The translations under genes were made by a program, and so were the position numbers. 18,237 nt of DNA, taken from contig NW_020169371.1 of NCBI RefSeq assembly GCF_000988165.1, positions 1-18,237 of the forward strand. The letters run 5' to 3'. Positions 8,132 through 16,390 of this stretch are shown here, one piece after another; the stretch's first letter is position 1; each line of letters opens with the position of its first letter. The notes under the pieces were generated by a model, which ran no database searches, had not been told where the DNA came from, and saw only the letters and a list, made by a program, of their open reading frames with translations. Source of the DNA: Vairimorpha ceranae. Lineage: Eukaryota; Microsporidia; Nosematidae.

Positions 8132-9340
8132 ATGTCTGAAATAGTATCCACAGATTTTTCAAAAAGTGACTTAACAGAAATTCAATATACAAAAATAAAT
8201 GTTAAAACAAGTTGGCTTATAATATCAGATAATAAACTAAAATGTATCCCCGATGAAATCCAGAACCTTAAATATTTAACTAGATTAGCAGCCAATGACA
8301 ATAAAATTTCAGAAATTAGTCCTCAACTTTGTCATCTTCAAAATTTAACATGGATCGATTTTACAAGAAATCGCCTAAAAAACCTCCCTACAAATTTTCA
8401 TAATCTGCATAAAATATCAGGTCTCGGATTGAGCGAAAACGAGTTTGATGAAATACCTGAAAATATTTATAAAATGGTAAGTTTAAGAAAATTCGGATTT
8501 TTTTCTAATAGAATACGGTGTATTAAAAAGGATATCAGATATTTAAGAAATCTAGTTAAGATTGATTTGTCTAATAATCTACTGAGTAGTTTACCTGACG
8601 AGATTTGTGAATTAACTTATCTTAATTGGTTAAATTTATCGAATAATAAATTAATTAAATTACCAAAAGATATGAATAATCTTATACATTTAGAAGAACT
8701 AGGTTTGGGGATGAATAACTTGACAGAATTACCTAAAATGGATAAATTATATAAATTACGAATACTACCAGTGTTTAAAAATAATCTTAAAGATATTACA
8801 CATACTTTAAGATACTGTAAATCTATTGAAAAACTGGACTTTTCTGATAATGAAATTAGTGCACTTCCTGATTTTTTATTAGATATGCCTTGTTTAAAAT
8901 ACTTGAATTTAAAAGGCAATAAAATTAATAAAATAAATATTGATAAAATAGAATATATAAAATCTAATATAAATATGATAGATTTAAGTGATAACAAATT
9001 AGAAGTAGTTCCATATAAATTCTTTAAATTGTTTAGTAATATAACTACAATAAAAATATCTGATAATCCTTATAATTTACGAGATAATACGCAACCAAAA
9101 AAAATCACTTTATTAGAAAGATGTTATAACAGATTATTAAATTTAAAATATCATATAAATCCTTGTTTAAATGTTTTCTTCCAAAAAATAAGGATATGTG
9201 ATATTTGTAATAATTATTATGTTAACTCCCCATATTTTACGTACAGCAAAAGTAGTATTGAAGAAGAAGAACAATTTGTATTCGTTGTAGAAAAACTTTG
9301 CTGTTCTAATGGATGTTATAAACGAGAAATAAAAAAATAG
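8132..9340 (+). CDS. Leucine-rich-repeat protein with cysteine tail
   Basis: A 402-residue protein made mostly of about twelve 22-24-residue leucine-rich repeats (residues 25-315) of the form LxxLxLSxNxLxxLPxx, the same class as SHOC2-like or Ras-suppressor LRRs that act as protein-binding scaffolds. The C-terminal part (345-400) has C356-x2-C359 and C390-C391-x3-C395, a likely zinc-binding end that resembles the cysteine pairs closing some LRRC39/LRRC58-type proteins. No signal peptide or membrane segment, so probably cytosolic or nuclear. An in-frame TAA lies immediately before the ATG, so the start cannot be further upstream. Unlike most genes here it has no CCC or GGG motif beside the start. 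The gene ends 22 bases from the convergent capping-enzyme gene. The partner is unknown. Confidence 0.85.
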   Translation: MSEIVSTDFSKSDLTEIQYTKINVKTSWLIISDNKLKCIPDEIQNLKYLTRLAANDNKISEISPQLCHLQNLTWIDFTRNRLKNLPTNFHNLHKISGLGLSENEFDEIPENIYKMVSLRKFGFFSNRIRCIKKDIRYLRNLVKIDLSNNLLSSLPDEICELTYLNWLNLSNNKLIKLPKDMNNLIHLEELGLGMNNLTELPKMDKLYKLRILPVFKNNLKDITHTLRYCKSIEKLDFSDNEISALPDFLLDMPCLKYLNLKGNKINKINIDKIEYIKSNINMIDLSDNKLEVVPYKFFKLFSNITTIKISDNPYNLRDNTQPKKITLLERCYNRLLNLKYHINPCLNVFFQKIRICDICNNYYVNSPYFTYSKSSIEEEEQFVFVVEKLCCSNGCYKREIKK

Positions 9341-9362
9341 ACATAAATTGTTAAAACATTAG

Positions 9363-10334
9363 TTATTTTTTTAATGTTTCCCTTATTTTGTAATTATTTC
9401 TCATTGGTTTATAATATCTTGATAACTCTTCTATATCTAAATTATCATCAAGACTTTCTAAAATATTATTAACAACTCTATAATGATTTGGTGTATTTTT
9501 ATCTTCTCTAATTTTATATAACACCCATCCACCTATTTTCAATATATCATTTTCAATATCATTAACTATTTTTTCTTTATCAAATACAAATTCGCCTATT
9601 TTTCCATCTAAATCATTGTGATCAGTCTCAAAATAATCAAAAATAATTTCGTTATTTTTATATGTACATGTCAAAGCGTAAAGACCCGCCTTTCTCTGTT
9701 TAAGTCTAAAATCTATTGTATTTATTTCAGGTGGTTTCCATTTCAAATGTGTTCCCCTTTTATACAAAATATATTTATCATTAACAGGTGTAAAAATCAG
9801 GCCATCATTTTTATGATTTAAATTTTTGATCTGATTGTAAATTTCTAGAAAACCATAACTCTTATACATACTCTTCACATAAAAATTTATATTAAAATCA
9901 ATACTTGTAACAAATTGTTCGCAATAATACAATCTTTTAAGTAAAGGCTTATCTGTGATAATTTCATTATTATACACAAGACAATCAAAGATTCCATAGT
10001 TCAACTTTTTTTTATGATCATAAAATAACTCACCATCTATAATTGAATTTCCAATATTGAGATTATCATATTGTATTTCATATACATCATTTTTTCTGTC
10101 ATAAAAATATATTTTATTGTCAATAGTTAAACATAGCATTCTAACACCATCTGATTTCTCACATACCATGTAATCATTTTTTAATAAAAGAATGATATTA
10201 TCATTTGTAAGAGAAATTGGATGATTACCTATAAATTTGTATGCAAAAATGGGATTGTCAATATTCAGTAATTCATTAACCCGCTTAAAAATATTAAATT
10301 TTACATCCTTATCAACTTTCTGTCCAATCTCCAT
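9363..10334 (-). CDS. CEG1: mRNA capping enzyme guanylyltransferase (Ceg1-like)
   Basis: A 323-residue GTP:mRNA guanylyltransferase, which forms a covalent lysyl-GMP and transfers GMP to the diphosphate end of nascent nuclear mRNA. All nucleotidyltransferase motifs are visible in order: motif I E59-K60-S-D-G with K60 as nucleophile; motif III IIDGEL at 98-103; motif IIIa YGIFDCLV at 113-120; motif IV DGLIF at 177-181; motif V LKWKPP at 197-202; and motif VI in the OB fold, GWVLYKIREDK at 269-279. No triphosphatase domain is fused, as in fungi, where the triphosphatase is a separate protein. It is shorter than yeast Ceg1. The start carries a CCC motif five bases upstream. The gene is transcribed away from the telomerase 3' end and converges with the LRR gene. 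Confidence 0.95.
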   Translation of the reverse strand: MEIGQKVDKDVKFNIFKRVNELLNIDNPIFAYKFIGNHPISLTNDNIILLLKNDYMVCEKSDGVRMLCLTIDNKIYFYDRKNDVYEIQYDNLNIGNSIIDGELFYDHKKKLNYGIFDCLVYNNEIITDKPLLKRLYYCEQFVTSIDFNINFYVKSMYKSYGFLEIYNQIKNLNHKNDGLIFTPVNDKYILYKRGTHLKWKPPEINTIDFRLKQRKAGLYALTCTYKNNEIIFDYFETDHNDLDGKIGEFVFDKEKIVNDIENDILKIGGWVLYKIREDKNTPNHYRVVNNILESLDDNLDIEELSRYYKPMRNNYKIRETLKK

Positions 10335-10759
10335 AAAAAGGGCTTAAAATTTACACCAAAGCATCTTTAAAATAAACTTATGAATGTATAGAACATGTCA
10401 TTATCATTTATATACATGATAAATTTAATATGTTAACTACATCTAAAATTTAAAACAAGTAAACACATATTTTATACATAAAAATATTCTAATTTAAATT
10501 ATTAAAAAATCTTGCTTTCTTATTTTTGAATAAAATTTTAATTTTGCAATTCAAGATATTTTCCGTCTCATAATTAAATTAAAAAAATAACATCTTACAT
10601 CTTTCAATAGTTATTACATTTTATGTCTGTCTTGTAAAAAATTCAATCTTATATCTTTCAATAATTTTTACATTTTAATCTTTCAATTATATTACATTTT
10701 ATATCTATCAATTATAATATCTGTCAATAACACTTACATAATCCATCTTTCAATAATTA
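10335..10759. other. Intergenic region between capping enzyme and TERT
   Basis: Lies upstream of the guanylyltransferase gene and downstream of the telomerase gene, both on the minus strand. The part next to the capping gene has its CCC motif and A/T-rich sequence; the part next to telomerase (from about 10590) is the degenerate tandem repeat listed separately. No further gene seen. Confidence 0.6.
10340..10342 (-). promoter_or_regulatory. CCC start-site motif
   Basis: On the minus strand taagccctttttATG; the C-triplet is five bases before the guanylyltransferase start codon. Confidence 0.65.
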
Positions 10760-10790
10760 TTACATTTTATATCTGTCAATTATATTACTA
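10590..10790 (-). repeat. Degenerate ~25-bp minisatellite overlapping TERT 3' end
   Basis: A core (plus strand ATCTTTCAAT or ATCTGTCAAT) recurs at 10599, 10653, 10678, 10703, 10719, 10745 and 10771, with a weaker copy near 10625. Most spacings are 25-26 bp, one is 16 and one gap equals two units. ACATTTTA usually follows between cores. On the minus strand the unit reads ATTGAAAGATATAAAATG. The copy closest to telomerase lies inside the gene and encodes its last residues (IIDRYKM). Confidence 0.85.
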
Positions 10791-13087
10791 CACATTTTAC
10801 TCAAAACTGTACGACTTATTTTTATATCTCTTTTTTTGCATAAAAAGTATAATTTTTTTACTCCAAAATTAATTAACCTTAAATAAAAGTTCTCATTAAC
10901 AAATATTGCTCTTTTAAATAATATTTGTAATTTCCACACATACAATACTAATGTATCATATATATTCTCATATACTTTGGGATTTAATTTGTTAATTAAA
11001 ATGCAAGATCTTGTATCAATAAATTTACTCATTTTTTTAATAATTAATAGTCCTATGTTATTACTTGGTGAATAAATACCAAACTTAATATTTTTGTCAT
11101 CTAAATTATTCTTTAAAAAGGTATTCTTGCCTATTGTAGTAAATTTCATACCTAAATAAATTATTTCACTATCTTTTAAAATAAGATCATTTTCTTCTGT
11201 AACATCAAAATTTGATTCAGTTTTTTTAGTTTGAAATGTAACTCCAAATTTTGATAATTTTTTTGAAATTTTCAGAAAATTTAAAATATCAGATTTATTC
11301 TCGGAGATCACTAAGAAATCATCTACAAACCTAATAATCTGTCCATCTTTCATAACTTTGTTAAAATACTTTTTATCTAATTGCGAATAATATAAAGCAC
11401 ATATTAACGAGCTTAAAATACTACCTTGTGGTATTCCTTCTGTCTGTTTAAATATTTGGTTTTTATACGATATTTTATTATTTAACAATACCCGCTTTAC
11501 TATTTTAACCATTTCATCTCGTGTGTATTCCTTCACATAAATATCATCTAGCAAAATTTTTTCTGAAAATTTTTTAAAATATTCTGGATATTCTAAAAAT
11601 TCATTAAAAACAGTAATACATTTAGTTTTAGTAGGCCTTAAAAAATTATTATTAATCTTTAACAAATTATTATAATTTTTTACGACCAATTCGCTAAATG
11701 TTCGTACAACATAATAATCTTTTTTAAAAAGTTTATCTATTAATCGCTCTAAATAATTGTGTTTTATATTATCAAAACATTTTTTTACATCCATTTTTAA
11801 TATATATAAATTTTTCTTATTAATTAATGGATACAACTTATTCTCCATATCTTCAAATCCTAGCATAGAATTAGACAATAATTGTCTGTTTTCATATTTA
11901 ATTATTTCATAAATCGAACTAATATAATTATTAGAAATATTAAGATTTGAATATGAACTTAAATTAACAATTACTCTACCTTCTAATAGTTTTGGAATTA
12001 CTCTGACATTATTTATACACTTATTTTTATCGTTTATTGAGTAAGATTTATATCTATCAGATGATAAATGGGCATTTATGCATGTCTCTGAAAATTTATA
12101 CCATCTATGCCTTACGTAATAATAACATTTATATTTTGTTTGGCATGATTCAGTACAATAAACAAATTTGTTGATAAATGGAATATAAAAATCACTAAAT
12201 AAAAAAACCAAATACTTTTTTGTAAAATCCATCATATTGGTGTAATCAATATTGGAATATATATTTCCATTATTTTTGAAAAATCTAAAATTTACAATTC
12301 TGAAGTGTCTTATTAACTCTTCTTCACTAAATGACTCTAATTTATTTTTATAAATAAGAAGTGTTAATTTCTGTTTTAATATTCTAAAATTGTATCTATC
12401 AAAAATATTTAAAAAAACTTTTTTAGATACACAAAATAAAAAATTAATTAATTTCAGAGGATCAATAAGGTTATCAGCTGTCATATATTTATAAAATAAC
12501 TTACTAAAATTATTTTTCTTGTATTTAATTGCACTTTTCTCAAAAACTTCTTCATTTATTATATCCTTATATCTACATTCTAGTAGCAAATCTTTTGGAT
12601 GTATTTGTATGATATCCTTATTTTTAAAAAACAGTTTATGCCTATTTATGCGCCTAGTATTTTTTTCTGAGTTAAAAGTTCCTGAAATCATGAGTAAGTT
12701 ACTCATATCATCTTTGCCAGGCATTTCGACAAATAATCGACAATTTATAATAATGTCAATAAATAACTCATCTCCTAAATGTTTAAGTAATTCCTCAAAT
12801 GTTAAAAGTTTACTTACAACATTATTAGGTCCTACAATGCATAATTGTTCATTAAGATATTTGAATCCTTGGGTTATGACATTATTTATATCTTTTTTAA
12901 TGCAATACTCAATACAATATTTTAATATTTCAGAAATCGATAACTTATTTTCTCTATTACAAGATTTGGGTAAAACAGTATATGAGATAAAATCTGGTAT
13001 ATTGATTTCAATAGTTAATGGTAAGTTTAATAAAAGTAGAAAGTCTTTAAAAGGAATGCATCCTAAGGATTCTATTTTTTTATTCAT
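10760..13087 (-). CDS. TERT: Telomerase reverse transcriptase (TERT)
   Basis: A 775-residue protein with the full telomerase layout. About 92-140 resembles the TEN/GQ region (EELLKHLGDELF, then INCRLFV). The T motif lies around 299-330 (FVYCTES, then YYYVRHRWYKFSE). Motifs 1-2 are VIPKLLEGRVIVNLS (363-377). Motif A is MD433VKKCFDNI; motif B is EGIPQGSILSSL (550-561); motif C is RFVD589D590FLVIS; motif D/E region is about 610-650 (TKKTES, then IYLGMKF). The three catalytic aspartates (433, 589, 590) are intact. It copies a telomerase RNA template onto chromosome ends. The protein is shorter than yeast or human TERT, with a reduced thumb (650-775). A CCC motif six bases upstream supports the start. 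Its last residues are encoded by a minisatellite unit. The T motif separates it from group II intron or retroelement RTs. Confidence 0.95.
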   Translation of the reverse strand: MNKKIESLGCIPFKDFLLLLNLPLTIEINIPDFISYTVLPKSCNRENKLSISEILKYCIEYCIKKDINNVITQGFKYLNEQLCIVGPNNVVSKLLTFEELLKHLGDELFIDIIINCRLFVEMPGKDDMSNLLMISGTFNSEKNTRRINRHKLFFKNKDIIQIHPKDLLLECRYKDIINEEVFEKSAIKYKKNNFSKLFYKYMTADNLIDPLKLINFLFCVSKKVFLNIFDRYNFRILKQKLTLLIYKNKLESFSEEELIRHFRIVNFRFFKNNGNIYSNIDYTNMMDFTKKYLVFLFSDFYIPFINKFVYCTESCQTKYKCYYYVRHRWYKFSETCINAHLSSDRYKSYSINDKNKCINNVRVIPKLLEGRVIVNLSSYSNLNISNNYISSIYEIIKYENRQLLSNSMLGFEDMENKLYPLINKKNLYILKMDVKKCFDNIKHNYLERLIDKLFKKDYYVVRTFSELVVKNYNNLLKINNNFLRPTKTKCITVFNEFLEYPEYFKKFSEKILLDDIYVKEYTRDEMVKIVKRVLLNNKISYKNQIFKQTEGIPQGSILSSLICALYYSQLDKKYFNKVMKDGQIIRFVDDFLVISENKSDILNFLKISKKLSKFGVTFQTKKTESNFDVTEENDLILKDSEIIYLGMKFTTIGKNTFLKNNLDDKNIKFGIYSPSNNIGLLIIKKMSKFIDTRSCILINKLNPKVYENIYDTLVLYVWKLQILFKRAIFVNENFYLRLINFGVKKLYFLCKKRDIKISRTVLSKMCSNIIDRYKM

Positions 13088-13093
13088 TTTGAC

Positions 13094-13096
13094 GGG
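13094..13096 (-). promoter_or_regulatory. CCC start-site motif
   Basis: On the minus strand gtaacccgtcaaaATG; the C-triplet is six bases before the telomerase start codon, in the short spacer shared with the divergent tRNA-Met gene. Confidence 0.6.
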
Positions 13097-13158
13097 TTAC
13101 AAGTATAAAAAAATAATATAAATAAATGCGTAGTCTACATACAAACCATCAAAACACA

Positions 13159-13229
13159 GCGAGTATGGCGTAGCGGTAGCGTATCAGTCTCATAATCTGG
13201 AGGTGCGGGTTCGACTCCCGCTATTCGCA
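13159..13229 (+). tRNA. Elongator tRNA-Met (CAT)
   Basis: A 71-base cloverleaf without intron. The acceptor GCGAGTA pairs with TATTCGC (one G-T), discriminator A at 13229. The D arm is short; the anticodon arm is TCAGT-CTCATAA-TCTGG with anticodon CAT at 13191-13193 and the U-U pair at 31-39 typical of eukaryotic elongator tRNA-Met. The T arm is GCGGG-TTCGACT-CCCGC. Internal promoter boxes are visible (A box about 13166-13176, B box GGTTCGACTCC at 13208-13218). The acceptor begins G-C, not A-U, which argues against an initiator tRNA. No CCA is encoded. It sits between the divergent telomerase and Orc1/Cdc6-like genes. Confidence 0.95.
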
Positions 13230-13235
13230 TTTTTT
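13230..13235 (+). terminator. Pol III terminator of tRNA-Met
   Basis: A run of six T directly follows the discriminator base of the tRNA, as expected for RNA polymerase III termination. Confidence 0.85.
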
Positions 13236-13295
13236 GCAATTCTATATAATTTTAAATTTATATTTTATTTTTCCACTTAAAATAATCATTTAAAT

Positions 13296-13298
13296 CCC
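13296..13298 (+). promoter_or_regulatory. CCC start-site motif
   Basis: C-triplet three bases before the ATG at 13302 (aaatcccttTATG context), supporting this start for the AAA+ ATPase gene. Confidence 0.65.
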
Positions 13299-13301
13299 TT
13301 T

Positions 13302-14069
13302 ATGTCTCTACATAAAAAAATAAGAGAGATTTTTTCATCTGCGTCATTAAATTTTTATAAAAGAGAAGATGTTATAGAAAAAGTTAACAATTTTATTAAC
13401 TCAAAATCAGATAATATTCTCCACTTAACAGGAAACCCTGGAAGTGGTAAAACTTCACTTGCTAAATACGTTTGTAGAAATAAAAAGCATATGTTTATTA
13501 ATGCATACAATGAAAATATAAAAAAGCTTATTTTATTAAATCACAAAAATAAAATATGGATTATTGATGAATTTGATAAAGTTAATGATTCTAAGTTTAT
13601 AATTAATTACATTAAAACACATAATAAAAAACTTATAACTCTAAGTAATTCATTAAACAATTTTAAATGTTTAAATGAAATAAATATATCTCTAAGACCA
13701 TATACCAGTAAAGAAATAGAAGATATTTTACATTTAAAATGTGAAGAAGTTGGAGAGAAATTCTTAAATGAATTTGAGATCAAATTTATAGCTAAGATGT
13801 TTGGTAGAACAGGTGATATGAGGCTTGTTTTTAATTTTATAAGAGACAATTACGATAAAACTACACAAAAAATTATACTTAATAAATCTACAGAGGATAA
13901 TAAAGATGTTGAAGATGTAAATATTCATCATAAAATAATAAAAGAAATCGTATTTAAGAATTTTGACAGAAGAAAAGCTTTTAGTATTTATATTGAGGAG
14001 TGTGAGAAATTGGGTATTCCCTATCTATTTAGAAATGATTTTTATTCTGTGTATGATATTTATAGTTAA
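13302..14069 (+). CDS. Orc1/Cdc6-type AAA+ ATPase
   Basis: A 255-residue AAA+ protein. Walker A is GNPGSGKT (44-51), Walker B IIDEFDK (87-93), sensor 1 LSNS with N116, a segment LRPYTSKEIEDIL (131-143) and sensor 2 GDMR174 in RTGDMRLVFNFIRD. The order and spacing of RED near residue 21, Walker A, the PYT segment and GD(M/A)R are those of Orc1/Cdc6 initiators rather than RFC or Rvb ATPases. Orc1 and Cdc6 load the MCM helicase on origins in the nucleus. After the ATPase core only about 50 residues remain (205-255), which may be a remnant of the winged-helix DNA-binding domain; there is no BAH domain or long N-terminal tail. Size suggests Cdc6 rather than Orc1, but I cannot separate them by eye. 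Ends 67 bases from the convergent DONSON-like gene. Confidence 0.85.
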   Translation: MSLHKKIREIFSSASLNFYKREDVIEKVNNFINSKSDNILHLTGNPGSGKTSLAKYVCRNKKHMFINAYNENIKKLILLNHKNKIWIIDEFDKVNDSKFIINYIKTHNKKLITLSNSLNNFKCLNEINISLRPYTSKEIEDILHLKCEEVGEKFLNEFEIKFIAKMFGRTGDMRLVFNFIRDNYDKTTQKIILNKSTEDNKDVEDVNIHHKIIKEIVFKNFDRRKAFSIYIEECEKLGIPYLFRNDFYSVYDIYS

Positions 14070-14136
14070 GTATTTTTGTATTTTAAATGTTTATCTTTTA
14101 ATTTAGTTGATTTACAAACAGTTAGTTAAATGTCTA

Positions 14137-15018
14137 TCAATTTGTATCATTGTCATAAGACAAAAAATGTATAAAATCCTGATTAAGAAAAGGACCGTCT
14201 AATATGTACTTATACAAAACTTGATTGTTTTTTTTAACTGCTATTTTGTCCTTTTTAAGATTGACTTCATAATACATTCCATTTATAAATTTATGCCTGC
14301 TAATTATAAAAGGAATAACATAAGTAGAAGATAAGGGCTCATTTAGTATTAAATCTATCATTAGATCTATGTCAATATTTTTAAGTATAAGAAAATCATT
14401 TTCTTCGTATTTTATGTCATTAGAATTAAGCAACTTTATTAGTCCCTTAGAAACTTTCAGTTCTTTATTTTTATAAATTAAAATATCTGATTTATACTTC
14501 ATTATAAAGTCTTTCTTACTTTTAAAAATGTTAAGAAGTGAACTAATAAACAGAGTATAAATAGATTTAAAAATATTGCTCTTTTCAAATCGTAAATCAG
14601 GCATGTATGGAAATTTATACATAGGTACAGCTTCTTGTACAATATCATCTGATGTGTATAAAATTAATTGATTTATAATTTTTGGTGTTATAAAAGATTT
14701 GTGGGAATTTACTGACTTGGGTTTAGACAACACAGATAAAAAATCATCTTCCGATATTTTCTGTGTAGGTTTATTCAATGGGCTTGTTATGTGATTATAA
14801 GATTCACCATCTTTTTGTGAGGGTTTACTAATAATTTTTGTTGTATCAGCCTCATCGATAAAACTTGAATCTAATTCTGATAGTGTTACATCTTCTAAAG
14901 ACAGAGGGCTGTTTTTATAAAAAATATCAAATGGGTCTTCAGGAATAATTTCTTCATCAAAGATAGGTTTTTTAGTACCTTTAATTTTTTTAAGAATTTT
15001 CTTTCGAGTATTTTGCAT
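14137..15018 (-). CDS. DONSON-like replication protein (probable)
   Basis: A 293-residue protein. Residues 1-105 are disordered, acidic and serine-rich after a basic start, with a DPFDIF element at 28-33. Residues 110-287 follow the pattern of DONSON (Downstream neighbour of SON): a hydrophobic element ending in FPYMPDLRF (136-144), then IFKSIYTLF (149-157), a DILIYKNK strand (178-185), a K-V-S-K-GLIKLL segment before DIKYE (188-205), FLILKNIDIDLMIDLI (209-224), then SSTYVIPFIIS (230-240) and LDGPFLNQDFIHFL (273-286), which line up with the DONSON strand-helix block, the SP-x-F segment and the closing GP-x-x-P segment. DONSON helps assemble the CMG helicase and protects forks. The match is from family knowledge, not a search. 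No CCC motif at the start (tcctcaATG instead). Confidence 0.65.
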   Translation of the reverse strand: MQNTRKKILKKIKGTKKPIFDEEIIPEDPFDIFYKNSPLSLEDVTLSELDSSFIDEADTTKIISKPSQKDGESYNHITSPLNKPTQKISEDDFLSVLSKPKSVNSHKSFITPKIINQLILYTSDDIVQEAVPMYKFPYMPDLRFEKSNIFKSIYTLFISSLLNIFKSKKDFIMKYKSDILIYKNKELKVSKGLIKLLNSNDIKYEENDFLILKNIDIDLMIDLILNEPLSSTYVIPFIISRHKFINGMYYEVNLKKDKIAVKKNNQVLYKYILDGPFLNQDFIHFLSYDNDTN

Positions 15019-15649
15019 TGAGGATTAAAAATTAATAATTTTTTTATCGAAAATTTTTTGTAACATCACCAAAGATTTCTGTAAAAAAATATTTATGCGA
15101 AATAATTTTTTATATAAAGTATTACATAATCTTAAAATAACATATTTACTTTAAATTTAATTTATAAATAAACAAAAGTATAAATAATTGCGATTTATTT
15201 ATTTTTAGCTTATAGTTTGTAAATATACTATTTTATTTTAATAATTTATTTGCTTTTAAATTATATTTATTTCAAAGATTTACAAACCCAGTCCTACGTT
15301 AAAATTTTATTTGAATGATCTACAATTTGATTCTAATCAAGTTACAATTTAAGTAATAAATTTTACATAAATTAATAAGCATTTGAAACTAACATCTATC
15401 TCGTTTGTATAAATTTTGGTAATTCAACACAAAAACTTATTTTTTAAATAATAATAATTAAATCAAAGATTTTTGTGATAGAAATCTTTTATTTTAAAAA
15501 TTACTTAATGTTCTTGTATATAATGTACACATCAGAACATAAAATAAAAATCTAAATATTTTTTTAAGACAACATTAACATTTTACTGGAAAGAAACTAT
15601 AAATCTTTTAACTCTTGTATTGATATCAACATCTAAGTAAATTTCTATT
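15019..15649. other. Intergenic region without visible gene
   Basis: About 630 bases upstream of the DONSON-like gene and downstream of the DHHC gene, both on the minus strand. It has one hairpin-forming pair, AAAGATTT and AAATCTTT, near 15466-15490. Stops are dense in all frames and no tRNA or structured RNA is visible. This is also where a start signal for the DONSON-like gene would be expected; no C-triplet lies next to its ATG. Confidence 0.55.
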
Positions 15650-16390
15650 TTATACAAAATTTATATCATCATTGTCTATTTCATCATTCCTAAAATAATC
15701 TAGTCCTGTTCCATTTGGTCTCCACAGCCATAAAAAATATAAGTTACCCATAACTTCACACCAATTTCCAAAAAATCCCTTATCGTACGCACTTCGCTCA
15801 TCGTAAATGTAATAATGCTGATCTTCAATAAATGTTATATTCTTAGAAATTAGCTGTGCCTGAATTTTAAACATAACACTACAAAGAGCTACTAATGAAA
15901 TAGAATATAACAATAAATAAGCCAATAAAACTTTCGCCATATTATTTACTCGAATTTTTATTATAAAATTAATTATTCCAAGTAAAGATACAAATAATGA
16001 TATAACTGTAAAAAATAAGAAGCGCATAAAATCGCCGTGGTTGTCATAATTTACACAAACACCAAGCCACATACAGTGGTGATCCATTTTTTTTATGCAT
16101 TTTTTACATTTACTACAATGGTGTGCTCGAGTTGGTTTAAATCCCTCGCATATTTTACAATACCGAGAGCTTCTGCTGAATGTGTCTTTAAGCTTATAAT
16201 CTACGTATCCTTTTCTTAAAAAGCATAAAATTAAATAAAAAATACTACAAAATTGAAAAAAATAATTTGCATAAATAAATATATTGTAGAAAAGTTTAGA
16301 AATCAAATAATTGGTAATTAAATGATGAAATGTAAGAGAACAGAGGAGAAGAACAAATCTAAAAAAATCTAATTTGGATTTTGGTAACAT
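15650..16390 (-). CDS. DHHC-type palmitoyltransferase
   Basis: A 246-residue integral membrane S-acyltransferase that adds palmitate to cysteines of membrane-associated proteins, normally at Golgi or plasma membrane. Hydrophobic segments lie at about 9-30, 34-58, 121-146 and 152-175, giving the four-span family topology with the cysteine-rich domain between spans two and three. That domain (78-118) has the full zinc-ligand series (C78, C81, H90, H91, C92, C95, C98) and the catalytic D103-H104-H105-C106, followed by WLGVCVNYDNHGDFMRF. After the last span an FFGNW(C)EVMG stretch and WLWRPNG resemble the family C-terminal contact motifs. It is shorter than most yeast Pfa proteins, of which Pfa3/Pfa4 look closest in plan. 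A CCCC motif precedes the start. Confidence 0.94.
   Translation of the reverse strand: MLPKSKLDFFRFVLLLCSLTFHHLITNYLISKLFYNIFIYANYFFQFCSIFYLILCFLRKGYVDYKLKDTFSRSSRYCKICEGFKPTRAHHCSKCKKCIKKMDHHCMWLGVCVNYDNHGDFMRFLFFTVISLFVSLLGIINFIIKIRVNNMAKVLLAYLLLYSISLVALCSVMFKIQAQLISKNITFIEDQHYYIYDERSAYDKGFFGNWCEVMGNLYFLWLWRPNGTGLDYFRNDEIDNDDINFV

Noticed and set aside
8617..8997. 126-codon minus-strand ORF
   Set aside because: Shadow of the LRR gene; its leucine/isoleucine-rich product comes from the repeat codons read in reverse.
10590..10790. CRISPR-like array
   Set aside because: Units are degenerate, nearly contiguous and without unique spacers, and the genome is eukaryotic; this is a minisatellite.
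10760..13087. Reverse transcriptase as a retroelement or group II intron ORF
   Set aside because: The T motif, motif 1-2 spacing and FVDDFLVI motif C are telomerase features; no integrase, endonuclease, maturase or flanking element repeats are present.
12519..13121. 200-codon plus-strand ORF
   Set aside because: It lies antisense to the telomerase coding sequence, whose conserved motifs establish the minus-strand frame, and its product has no recognisable features.
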